A stretch of DNA of 32,503 nt from Gemmatimonadaceae bacterium (GTDB taxonomy: Bacteria; Gemmatimonadota; Gemmatimonadetes; Gemmatimonadales; Gemmatimonadaceae): contig JANJUF010000013.1 in the NCBI GenBank assembly GCA_024710705.1, positions 1 to 32,503 of the forward strand, written 5' to 3'. This document shows, one piece after another, positions 19,940 through 27,795 of the stretch. How positions within the stretch are numbered: the first letter of the stretch is position 1; every line of letters starts with the position of its first letter. The position numbers and the translations under genes are program-made. Under the pieces are notes generated by a model. The model worked only from the letters and a program-made list of their open reading frames with translations. It searched no databases and was not told where the DNA came from.

Positions 19940-21808
19940 ATGCGCCTCCTCCCTGCCCTGCTCCTCCTCCTCGGGTCCGCGCTCAGCGCGCTGCCGGCCC
20001 AGATTGCCGACACGCGGCGCCCCGCCGACGCCACCGACGTCGAGATCCGATTCCCGAACGCCGTACATCGGGAAGCCGAGGTGACCCTGCACTTCCGCGC
20101 CGTACCGGCGGGGCCGCTGGAGATCCGTATGGCCCGCAGTTCACCGGGACGCTACGCCGCGCACGACTTCGCCAAGAACGTGTACAACGTCCGCGCCGCC
20201 GACGCCGACGGGCGTGCGCTGGGCGTGGAGCGCGTGGAACCGAATGCGTGGCTGGTCCGGGACCACAGCGGCGAGCTGCGCTTCAGCTATACGCTCCTCG
20301 CCGATCGGGCCGACGGGACCTACGCCGGCGTGGATCTCACGCGCGCGCATCTCAACATCCCGGCGACCTTCGCCTACGCGCCGGCACTCGCCGAACGCAG
20401 CATCTACGCCACCTTCGTGCTGCCGGACAGCTCCTGGCGCATCGCCACGCAGCTACAGCCCACGGCAGAGGCCAACACCTTCCGGGCACCGCATCTCCAG
20501 TACTTCATGGATTCGCCCACGCACCTCGGCGCACTCGACATCCGAGAATGGCGCGTGGGGAGCGGCCAGGGCGCACAGACGGCGCGGCTCGCCGTGAACC
20601 ACCGCGGCAGCACCGAACAGGTCACGGAGTTCACCGAACTCACCAAGCGCGTGGTGCATGAGATGGCCGCGGTATTCGGGGAGTTCCCGCGCTTCGACTT
20701 CGGCACCTACACGTTCATCGCCTGCTACCGCCCCACCTGCGCCGGCGATGGCATGGAGCACCGCAACTCCACCTCGCTGACGTCGTCGGCGAGCCTGGCC
20801 CAGAACCAGATGGGACTGCTTGGCACCGTCTCCCACGAGTTCTTCCACGCCTGGAACGTGGAACGCATCCGTCCGGCGATGCTCGAGCCCTTCGACTTCT
20901 CCGATGCGAACATGAGTAACGAGCTCTGGTTCGCCGAGGGCTTCACGAACTACTACGGGCAGCTGGTGATCGCGCGGGCCGGCATCCGCACGGTCCCGCA
21001 GTACGCGCAGACCATCAGCGGGGCCATCAACACGTTGACCAACCATCCGGGGCGCCGCTTCTTCGGCGCCGTGGGAATGAGCCAGCAGGCGCCCTTCGTG
21101 GATGCCGCGGCCAGCATCGATCCGAACAACCGCGCCAACATGTTCATCTCGTACTACACGTACGGCGAGGCGCTCGGCATCGCGCTCGACCTCTCGCTGC
21201 GCGCACGCACGGCGGCGACGCTCGATGACGTGATGCGCCTGATGTGGGAGCGATTCGGCCCGCAGACGGAGCGCCTCGCGCCCCTGCGGGGCTACACCGT
21301 GGCCGATGTGCAGGCGGCGGTGGCCGAGGTCGCGCGCGACACCGCCTTCGCGCAGGAGTTCTTCGCGCGTTATGTGATCGGCAGCGAGCTCCCGGACTAC
21401 GCGCCGCTGTTGGCGCGGGCCGGCTTTCTCCTGCGCCAGGCCAACCCGACGAGTGCCTGGATCGGCGATACGCGACTGTCCGCGTTCGAGAACGAGGTTG
21501 TGGTGGCGGGGCCCACGGCGTTCGGGTCGCCGCTCTATGCGGCCGGCGTCGGCGCTGGCGATGAACTGCTCACACTCGACGGCCACACCCTCGACACCAC
21601 CGACCACGTGCGGGACGCGCTCGCCGCGCGACGCCCAGGCGACCGCGTGCGCATCACCTGGCGCTCACGAAGCGGGGAACGCAGCGCCGAGCTCACGCTC
21701 GCGGCCGATCCGCGCGTGGAAGTCGTGCCGTTCGAAGCGGCAGGACGCACGCCCACCCCGGAACACCTGGCCTTCCGCGCCAGTTGGCTCGCGAGCCGTC
21801 AGCGCTGA
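19940..21808 (+). CDS. Second secreted M61 family peptidase with PDZ-like domain
   Basis: This 622-residue zinc peptidase starts at ATG 19940 with a signal peptide (MRLLPALLLLLGSALSALPA, then Q). The N-terminal beta domain includes ARSSPGRYAAHDFAKNVYNV. Zinc ligands are H299 and H303 (HEFFH, then AWNVERIRP), with catalytic E300 and third ligand E333 in FAEGFTNYYG. A C-terminal PDZ-like segment (about 510-600) includes AAGVGAGDELLTLDG. The open frame back to 19820 is antisense to the phosphodiesterase and was rejected. It is clearly homologous to the M61 gene at 16598-18421 but diverged in most positions, so it is an old paralogue rather than a recent duplication. The last ten bases overlap the convergent flavoenzyme gene. 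Confidence 0.9.
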   Translation: MRLLPALLLLLGSALSALPAQIADTRRPADATDVEIRFPNAVHREAEVTLHFRAVPAGPLEIRMARSSPGRYAAHDFAKNVYNVRAADADGRALGVERVEPNAWLVRDHSGELRFSYTLLADRADGTYAGVDLTRAHLNIPATFAYAPALAERSIYATFVLPDSSWRIATQLQPTAEANTFRAPHLQYFMDSPTHLGALDIREWRVGSGQGAQTARLAVNHRGSTEQVTEFTELTKRVVHEMAAVFGEFPRFDFGTYTFIACYRPTCAGDGMEHRNSTSLTSSASLAQNQMGLLGTVSHEFFHAWNVERIRPAMLEPFDFSDANMSNELWFAEGFTNYYGQLVIARAGIRTVPQYAQTISGAINTLTNHPGRRFFGAVGMSQQAPFVDAAASIDPNNRANMFISYYTYGEALGIALDLSLRARTAATLDDVMRLMWERFGPQTERLAPLRGYTVADVQAAVAEVARDTAFAQEFFARYVIGSELPDYAPLLARAGFLLRQANPTSAWIGDTRLSAFENEVVVAGPTAFGSPLYAAGVGAGDELLTLDGHTLDTTDHVRDALAARRPGDRVRITWRSRSGERSAELTLAADPRVEVVPFEAAGRTPTPEHLAFRASWLASRQR

Positions 21809-22923
21809 GGGAGGCGCCACGGGCCCGGGTCCACCGGGCTGGAGATCCCGATCGCCAAGCAGGCGAGGATCTCGCCTGACGCTGCTGCGAACTTGAACCC
21901 GAACCCGTTGCACGCGCTCCCGTAAATCAACTGCGCGTGCTCGGGATCGCGATCCAGGATGAACTGGCCGTTCGGCGTGCAGGTATAGAGGCAAGTGGCG
22001 CTCTCGAGGTGCGGCCCCACGTGCTGCGGCAGCACGCGCTGGAGCAGGGTGTGCACCGGCTCCACGTCGTCCGCGTGGATGGCGCGGTCCACGGAATCGG
22101 CCGTGGTGAAGAAGCCACTGCCGTGCCCGGCCCCCTTGATGCGCCCGCCGATGGTCGGGAAGGCCGCCGTCAGTGCGCCCTGCCCATCACTGACGAGAAG
22201 CACCGGCGCGTCGGCCAGGCTGCGCCGCGGCGCCTCCGGGCGCTCGGCGAACCAGTGCTGCGTGACGCGCTCCACGCGCAACTCAAGCCCAAGGCCAGCG
22301 AGGACATCGGGCATCCAGGCGCCGGTGCAGAGAATCACCCGGTCGGCCTTCTGGATGCCGTGGGCCATTCGCACCCAGGCGCCTTCGCCGTCCACGCCGA
22401 AGTCGAGCACCTCAGCGCCGAATCGCAACTCGGCGCCAGCGGCCTCAGCCAGACGCAGCTGCGCGGCCACGATGCGTTCGGGATACAGCACGCCCGCCCC
22501 GGGGTCGAAGAACCCCACCATGCCGTCCGGAATCACCAACTCGGGCCAACGCGTTGCCATCGCCGCGGCGTCGGGCATTTCGTACGGAATGCCGGTGGCC
22601 ACCGCCGACGCACGCGAGCCGGCCACGTGGAAGTCGTCCGGCGCGCCGATGAACAGCCCGCCGCAACGAACGCCGAGCGACTCACCAACCTCCTCGGCCA
22701 ACGCCTCGATCAAGACGTTGGCGCGCGCCACGAGGGGCACGTACTGCGCACCCTCCCACGCACTCGTGCGGGTCACGCGCGTCTCGCCGTGCGTGGAGCC
22801 GTGGCGATGCGGCGGCGTCCATCGATCGAGGCCGATGACCTCCCACCCGGCGCGTGCGAGCTGCAGCGCGGTGGCGGACCCGACGGCCCCGAGGCCGACG
22901 ACGACTGCGCTGGGCCGCGTCAC
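21799..22923 (-). CDS. FAD-dependent oxidoreductase, sarcosine oxidase (MSOX/SolA) family
   Basis: This 374-residue flavoprotein probably oxidises an N-methyl or secondary amino acid with oxygen, producing hydrogen peroxide and formaldehyde or a keto product. It has the Rossmann motif VVGLGAVGSATAL near the N-terminus and RHGSTHGETRVTR, characteristic of monomeric sarcosine oxidase and N-methyltryptophan oxidase. C311 in TCLYTCTPNGQFILD matches the cysteine that binds FAD covalently in MSOX, and GSACNGFGFKFAAASGEILA matches the C-terminal FAD contact region. The start is GTG 22923, with no clear ribosome site, six bases after the stop of the outer-membrane protein gene, so the two are probably co-transcribed. 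The substrate is not readable; it could serve proline, sarcosine or methylated amino acids released by the surrounding peptidases. Confidence 0.88.
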   Translation of the reverse strand: MTRPSAVVVGLGAVGSATALQLARAGWEVIGLDRWTPPHRHGSTHGETRVTRTSAWEGAQYVPLVARANVLIEALAEEVGESLGVRCGGLFIGAPDDFHVAGSRASAVATGIPYEMPDAAAMATRWPELVIPDGMVGFFDPGAGVLYPERIVAAQLRLAEAAGAELRFGAEVLDFGVDGEGAWVRMAHGIQKADRVILCTGAWMPDVLAGLGLELRVERVTQHWFAERPEAPRRSLADAPVLLVSDGQGALTAAFPTIGGRIKGAGHGSGFFTTADSVDRAIHADDVEPVHTLLQRVLPQHVGPHLESATCLYTCTPNGQFILDRDPEHAQLIYGSACNGFGFKFAAASGEILACLAIGISSPVDPGPWRLPQR

Positions 22924-22929
22924 ACCGTG

Positions 22930-23619
22930 CTAGTTGTACCGGAACTTGTAGGTGAGACCCACCTCGTACGCCGGACCTTGGTACGTCCGCTCACCCCCGA
23001 AGTCCTGCAGGAAGCGCGTCCACTGATAGCGGGCGCCGACGTTGAGCGCGAAGGACTGGGAGAACCACCACTCCGCGCCCGCCCCACCCTGCAGCGAGAA
23101 GCCTGGGATCATCTGCACGCCGCTGCCGCCGGCGGTGCCGCCGAGCAGGCCACCGCCATCGGTCTCACGATCGTCCACGCCGATGGTGATGCCGGCGCCA
23201 CCGAGCACCCAAGGTTCGAAGCGACTGCCGGCGTCGGTCACGGGGAAGAAGCGAAGCGCCGTCGTCTGGGCAATCACCCAGCTCTGCACTTCCTCACCCG
23301 GCGTGCCGCCGAGTCCACCAGTCTCCTCGATGCTCTGCACGCGGCGCCACACCCCGACGCTGTTCTCCAGCGCGAGGCGGGCGTCGAGCCCCTTGCGCAG
23401 GAAGCCAGTGATCAGGGGCATGGTCGAGACGTCAATGGACGGATCGGGATCAAGCCCTCGGAGCTCCCAGGCGCCGACGGTGAGCCCGGCCGCCCGCCGC
23501 GCGACGCGGGCCCGCGCCTCGGCGGCCGATTCAGGGGTCTTGGTGGTGTCCTGCGCGGCCAGCGGAGCGGCGGCGCCACCGGCGATGAGGGCTACGACAA
23601 GGCACGTGCGAAAGGACAC
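22930..23619 (-). CDS. Outer-membrane beta-barrel protein (OmpW/porin-like)
   Basis: The product is 229 residues from GTG 23619, with a signal peptide (FRTCLVVALIAGGAAAPLAA, then Q). GGAG upstream is well spaced, whereas the ATG giving a longer frame to 23733 has no such support. After a charged stretch (about 28-45), the chain alternates hydrophobic and polar residues in strands separated by Gly/Asp turns: FFPVTDAGSRFEPWVLGGAG, SLQGGAGAEWWFSQSFALNV, GARYQWTRFL and YEVGLTYKFRYN. This is the pattern of a small 8-10-stranded barrel. GGAGAEWWF and the final YKF resemble OmpW or opacity-type proteins. No transport function can be assigned. It is the first gene of a two-gene unit with the flavoenzyme. 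Confidence 0.8.
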   Translation of the reverse strand: MSFRTCLVVALIAGGAAAPLAAQDTTKTPESAAEARARVARRAAGLTVGAWELRGLDPDPSIDVSTMPLITGFLRKGLDARLALENSVGVWRRVQSIEETGGLGGTPGEEVQSWVIAQTTALRFFPVTDAGSRFEPWVLGGAGITIGVDDRETDGGGLLGGTAGGSGVQMIPGFSLQGGAGAEWWFSQSFALNVGARYQWTRFLQDFGGERTYQGPAYEVGLTYKFRYN

Positions 23620-23754
23620 GCGAGTCTCCGGATACGGTGGGGGGAAAGTACCGCGACGTCTCCCTCCAAAATACCCATCCGCACACTGGCGCGTTCCTCC
23701 TCCTCCGGCGAGAATGAGCAGGTCGTGATGCACCTCACTTTCCAGAGCTCAGAC

Positions 23755-25431
23755 ATGTCACCCTTCCGCGGAACTTCGCGCGCCATCGTCCTCGTAGCGC
23801 TCACTGCCGCACCGCTCGTGGCCCAGCAGGCACCGGCTGACCTCGTGGTCCACAACGCCCGCATCTACACCGCCGACGGCGCGCGCCCGGTGGTGGATGC
23901 CATGGCCGTGCGCGCCGGACGGATCGTGTTCACCGGCGACGTCGCGGGTGCCCGGGCCTTGGTGGGCGCCGGCACACGCGTGCTCGACCTCGGCGGCCGC
24001 ACCGTGATCCCGGGGATGACCGACGCCCACGCCCACGTCGCCGGACTCGGCACCTTCCTCTCCGACGTGGATCTCACCGGCACGACCTCCTACGCCGACG
24101 TGGTGGCGCGAGTCGTCGAACGCGCCCGCAACACGCCCAAAGGTCAGTGGATCCGCGGGCGCGGCTGGGACCAGAACGACTGGGGTGACACGCGCTGGCC
24201 CACCCACGACGCGCTCTCGAGCGCCGTGCCCGACCATCCTGTCATCCTCACCCGCATTGATGGCCACGCCGCACTCGTGAACGCCGCCGCCATGCGGGCG
24301 GCGAACCTCACCCGCGCCACGCGCAGCCCGGCCGGCGGCGAGATCCTCAAGACGCCGCAGGGCGAACCCACCGGCGTGTTGATTGACAACGCCGAAGGGT
24401 TGGTGGAGCGCGTGATCCCGCCGCTCACGCGCGAGCAGGTCAAGGACGCGCTCAAGGCGTCCATCGCCGAGATGCACCGCTGGGGACTCACCGGCGTGCA
24501 CGACGCCGGCGCCTCGGCGCAGGTGCTGGAGCTCTACGAGGAGCTCGGACGCGAGGGCGCGCTCAACATCCGGTTGTATGCGATGATCTCCGACCACGCG
24601 CCCACGCTGGACGCCTGGTTCCGCCGCGGCCCCCTGGTGGGCGCCTACGACGGCACGTTGTGGGTCCGCAGCATCAAGCTCTACCAGGACGGCGCCCTCG
24701 GCTCGCGCGGTGCGGCGTTGCTCGAACCCTACGCCGACGCGCCGAGCACCAACGGGTTGCTCGTCTCGGCCCCCGAGCACATCCGCGAGGTGGCCACGCG
24801 GGCCCTCGCCGCCGGCTTCCAGGTGAACACCCACGCCATCGGCGACCGCGGCAATCGCCTTGTGCTCGACGCCTACGAGGAGATTTTCAAGGCCCGTCCC
24901 ACCGCCGACCACCGCTTCCGCGTGGAACACGCGCAGATCCTGCATTCGGATGACATCCCGCGCTTCGCCAAGCTCGGCGTGATTCCCTCGATGCAGGCCT
25001 CCCACCAGTCCAGCGACATGTACTGGGCCGGCGTGCGACTCGGCGAGACGCGACTGCGTGGCGCGTATGCCTGGCGCTCGCTGCTGGCATCGAACGTGAT
25101 CATCCCCAACGGCTCCGATTTTCCCGTGGAGCGCGTGGATCCGCTCATCTCCTTCAAGGCCAGCGTCTCGCGACAGGACGCCGCCAACTGGCCCATCGGT
25201 GGCTGGTATCCCGAGCAGCGCATGACACGCGACGAGGCCCTGCTCTCGATGACGCTCTGGGCCGCCTACGCCGGGTTCCAGGAACAGGAACTCGGCTCGC
25301 TCACGCCCGGCAAGCGCGCCGACTTCGTGGTGCTGAGCCAGGACATCATGCGCGTGCCCACCGAGATGCTGAGCGAGACCCACGTGCTCTCCACTTGGGT
25401 CGGTGGCCGCAACGTGTACGAGAGGAGGTGA
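23755..25431 (+). CDS. Secreted amidohydrolase, YtcJ-like (Amidohydro_3)
   Basis: The product is 558 residues from ATG 23755, with a signal peptide ending LTAAPLVAQQ. ATG 23728 is an alternative adding nine residues. It is a metal-dependent TIM-barrel hydrolase of the YtcJ group. Readable metal and active-site residues are H92 and H94 (DAHAHV), H360 (NTHAIGDRG), H392 (VEHAQI) and D455 (NGSDFPVE), together with the YtcJ signature SIKLYQDGALGSRGAAL. Substrates in this group are often unknown amides or N-acyl compounds. The frame is open far upstream (to 21937), but that part is antisense to the flavoenzyme and barrel genes. Its last codons contain the Shine-Dalgarno site of the next gene. It is the first gene of the eight-gene + strand run. 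Confidence 0.9.
   Translation: MSPFRGTSRAIVLVALTAAPLVAQQAPADLVVHNARIYTADGARPVVDAMAVRAGRIVFTGDVAGARALVGAGTRVLDLGGRTVIPGMTDAHAHVAGLGTFLSDVDLTGTTSYADVVARVVERARNTPKGQWIRGRGWDQNDWGDTRWPTHDALSSAVPDHPVILTRIDGHAALVNAAAMRAANLTRATRSPAGGEILKTPQGEPTGVLIDNAEGLVERVIPPLTREQVKDALKASIAEMHRWGLTGVHDAGASAQVLELYEELGREGALNIRLYAMISDHAPTLDAWFRRGPLVGAYDGTLWVRSIKLYQDGALGSRGAALLEPYADAPSTNGLLVSAPEHIREVATRALAAGFQVNTHAIGDRGNRLVLDAYEEIFKARPTADHRFRVEHAQILHSDDIPRFAKLGVIPSMQASHQSSDMYWAGVRLGETRLRGAYAWRSLLASNVIIPNGSDFPVERVDPLISFKASVSRQDAANWPIGGWYPEQRMTRDEALLSMTLWAAYAGFQEQELGSLTPGKRADFVVLSQDIMRVPTEMLSETHVLSTWVGGRNVYERR
25423..25431 (+). promoter_or_regulatory. Strong Shine-Dalgarno site inside the upstream gene's end
   Basis: AGGAGGTGA is a nine-base match to the usual anti-Shine-Dalgarno sequence. 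It is formed by the last two Arg codons and the stop of the amidohydrolase gene. The core AGGAGG ends six bases before GTG 25435, which fixes that GTG as a start and implies coupling. Most other starts in this window have only weak ribosome sites. Confidence 0.85.
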
Positions 25432-25434
25432 CCC

Positions 25435-25818
25435 GTGCAACTCTCCCAGCTTTTCGTCATCCGCATCGCGCTGATGGCCGGTGTGTTCCTCTTCGCCGGC
25501 GTCACGTTCTACCGCCGCTCCACCGGTGACACGTCGATGCCGATGGATGCCGGGAGCTTGGAGATCCTCCGCTACCTCCTCTGGGCCGCCGTGGCCATCA
25601 CGGCGGCGGCCACGCTTTTCCTGAAGCCACGCGTCGAGGCCGCGGAGCCGAAGCAGAAGGGGCAGCTCATCATCATCGGGTGGTCCATCGGGGAGGGCGC
25701 CGCCCTGCTGGGCACGATCATCCACTTTGCCGGCGGCCCGGTGTCTTCGCTGGCCATCGGCGTGCTGGCCTTCGTGTACGCCCTCGTTCTCCTGCCCATC
25801 CCGCGCATCCGTTCCTGA
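25435..25818 (+). CDS. Small membrane protein of unknown function
   Basis: The product is 127 residues starting at GTG, supported by the AGGAGGTGA site just upstream. It has four hydrophobic segments (about residues 5-26, 43-64, 76-97 and 102-122) with a short polar loop carrying RRSTGDTSMPMD and a cytoplasmic-looking KPRVEAAEPKQKG. I do not recognise a family. The layout resembles small inner-membrane proteins often found in Gemmatimonadota and Bacteroidota operons. It lies three bases after the amidohydrolase gene, and its stop shares one base with the ATG of the BtuF-like gene (TGATG), so the three are translationally coupled. It could be a membrane partner of the binding protein that follows; this is inference only. 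Confidence 0.78.
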   Translation: MQLSQLFVIRIALMAGVFLFAGVTFYRRSTGDTSMPMDAGSLEILRYLLWAAVAITAAATLFLKPRVEAAEPKQKGQLIIIGWSIGEGAALLGTIIHFAGGPVSSLAIGVLAFVYALVLLPIPRIRS

Positions 25819-26729
25819 TGCGGGTCATCTCGCTGCTGCCGAGCGCCACCGAGATGGTCGCCACCCTCGGAGCGATGGAGTCGCTGGTGGGGGTGACGCA
25901 CGAGTGCGACTACCCACCGCTGGTCGCGTCGCGGGTACGGGTGACGACCACCGCCGTGGACGTGCACGCGCCCGCCGGCACGGTGGACGCGCAGGTGCGC
26001 GAGCTCACGGACGCCGGCGCGCCGCTCTTCACGCTGCTGGAAGACCGCATCCGCGACCTACGGCCTGACCTCATCCTGACCCAGGCGCTCTGTGACGTGT
26101 GCGCGGTGATGGAGGACGATGTGCGCGCCCTCGCCGCACGACTCTCCCCAGCCCCGCGCGTGGAGACCCTCAGCGCCACCACGCTCGACGGCGTGTTCGA
26201 CGACATCGTCCGTGTCGGCGCCGCCCTCGGTGTGTCGGACGAAGCCGAGGAGTGGGTGTTAGGCGCGCGCGCGCGGCTGCGCACCGTGCACGAGACCCTC
26301 AAGGCGGCCAAGGCCCCGCGCCCGCGCGTGGCCGTCATCGAGTGGGGAAACCCACTCTACGCAGCCGGCCATTGGATGCCGGAGATGATCAAGCGGGCCG
26401 GCGGCGTGGACGCCCTCGCCAAGCCCGGCCAACACTCGGTGATGGTCACCATGGACCAGCTCAGGGCCGCCGACCCCGAGGTGATCGTCATCGCCCCCTG
26501 CGGCTACGATCTCCCGCGGGCCGCGCAGGAGGGGGAACGCTTGCTCGTCCTTCCCGATTGGCAATGGGCAAGCACCCGACGCATCTTCGCCCTGGATGCG
26601 AATGCCTTCGCGAGCCGTCCCGGCCCGCGCCTGGTGGACGGCGTGGAGATCCTGGCCCGCCTCTTCAATCCGGCGCTCTTCCCTCCTGTAGACCAGCATG
26701 CTCAAGCCCTCCGCGGTCACCTTTCTTAA
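25818..26729 (+). CDS. BtuF-like cobalamin/iron-chelate binding protein without signal peptide
   Basis: This 303-residue class-III periplasmic-binding-protein fold resembles the cobalamin and ferric-chelate binding proteins of ABC importers. Landmarks are RVISLLPSATEMVATLGA at the very N-terminus, GVTHECDYPP, PDLILTQALCDVCAV, RVAVIEWGNPLYAAGHWMPEMIKRAGG and PEVIVIAPCGYDL. Unlike true BtuF there is no signal peptide or lipobox, and no permease or ATPase gene is near, so it may act in the cytoplasm or be exported another way. The start ATG 25818 overlaps the previous stop by one base, and the frame before it is antisense-like and lacks homology. Its 3' end overlaps the M42 gene by 32 bases. The protein fits the B12-dependent metH upstream, but binding is not proven. 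Confidence 0.82.
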   Translation: MRVISLLPSATEMVATLGAMESLVGVTHECDYPPLVASRVRVTTTAVDVHAPAGTVDAQVRELTDAGAPLFTLLEDRIRDLRPDLILTQALCDVCAVMEDDVRALAARLSPAPRVETLSATTLDGVFDDIVRVGAALGVSDEAEEWVLGARARLRTVHETLKAAKAPRPRVAVIEWGNPLYAAGHWMPEMIKRAGGVDALAKPGQHSVMVTMDQLRAADPEVIVIAPCGYDLPRAAQEGERLLVLPDWQWASTRRIFALDANAFASRPGPRLVDGVEILARLFNPALFPPVDQHAQALRGHLS

Positions 26730-27768
26730 GCGACTGCTCGACACGCCGGGCCCCTCCGGCTACGAATCCGCCGCCGCCAAAGTCTGGCGCGACGAAGCCA
26801 AGGGCTTCGCCACCGAGGTCTCCGGCGACGTCCACGGCAACTCCATCGCCGTGGTGAACCCCAAGGGCTCGCCCACCATCATGCTGGCCGGCCATATCGA
26901 CGAGATCGGCGTCATCGTCACGTACATCGATGACGAGGGCTTCGTCCACATCGGCCCCATCGGCGGCTGGGACCCGCAGGTGCTGGTCGCACAGCGCATC
27001 CGCTTTCTGGGGCGCGATGGCGACGTGCTTGGCGCGGTGGGCAAGAAGCCCATCCACCTGATGAAGCCCGACGAGCGCGAGAAAGCGTCGAAGATGACCG
27101 ACCTTTGGGTGGACATCGGCGCGACGACCAAGGCGCAGGCCGAGGCCGTGCTGGCCATCGGCGATGCCGGCGTGATTGACCAGCGCACGCTCGATTTCCC
27201 CAACGATCGCATCGTCTCGCGTTCCATTGACGACCGCATCGGGGCCTTCGTGGTGCTCGAGGCGCTGCGGCGCTACGCCGCCGACCCAGGCGAGGCCCGC
27301 GTGGTGGCGGTCGCCACCACGCAGGAGGAGATTGCCTACCGCGGCGGCGGCGCGTTGGTCGGCGCCGAGCGGGTGGATCCGGCGATGGCCATCGTGGTGG
27401 ATGTCACCTTCGCCACCGATCATCCGGGCGTGGAGAAGAAGGAACTCGGCCACTCCCCGCTGGGCAGCGGCCCCGTGCTCACCCGCGGCTCGGTGATCTC
27501 GCCGGTGGCCTTCCGCATCCTGCGCGATACGGCGGAGTCGGCGCGCATTCCGTTCACGCTGCACGCCGCTGGCCGAGAGACCAGCACCGATGCCGACGCC
27601 ATCCACCTCGCCCGTCAGGGCGTGGCGACGGCGCTGCTCTCGGTGCCGAACCGCTACATGCACTCGCCAAACGAGATGGTGAGCCTGGCCGATCTCGATC
27701 ACGCGGCCGCGCTGATCGCTGCGGCGTGCAAGGCCGTCACTCCTGCCACGGATTTCACGGCGCGCTGA
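26698..27768 (+). CDS. M42 family metallo-aminopeptidase
   Basis: This 356-residue cytoplasmic enzyme of the glutamyl-aminopeptidase/TET group forms large self-compartmentalised particles in its family and degrades peptides from the N-terminus. Metal ligands and catalytic residues are readable: H66 and D68 (AGHIDEIG), the D178-D179 pair (SRSIDDRIG), E210/E211 (TTQEEI), D235 (VVDVTFATD) and H322 (NRYMHSPNE). The length equals the family norm. No signal peptide is present, so it would finish breakdown of peptides imported or made in the cell. The start overlaps the BtuF-like gene by 32 bases. The ATG is supported by homology beginning at LKRLLDTPGPSGYE. Confidence 0.95.
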   Translation: MLKPSAVTFLKRLLDTPGPSGYESAAAKVWRDEAKGFATEVSGDVHGNSIAVVNPKGSPTIMLAGHIDEIGVIVTYIDDEGFVHIGPIGGWDPQVLVAQRIRFLGRDGDVLGAVGKKPIHLMKPDEREKASKMTDLWVDIGATTKAQAEAVLAIGDAGVIDQRTLDFPNDRIVSRSIDDRIGAFVVLEALRRYAADPGEARVVAVATTQEEIAYRGGGALVGAERVDPAMAIVVDVTFATDHPGVEKKELGHSPLGSGPVLTRGSVISPVAFRILRDTAESARIPFTLHAAGRETSTDADAIHLARQGVATALLSVPNRYMHSPNEMVSLADLDHAAALIAAACKAVTPATDFTAR

Positions 27769-27795
27769 GCGCGCCATTCCTCCACCGGGTCCACC

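Noticed and set aside
21937..23754. Upstream extension of the first amidohydrolase to a 1164-residue protein
   Set aside because: The extra 606 residues are antisense to the flavoenzyme and barrel genes and lack homology. A signal peptide starts at 23755.
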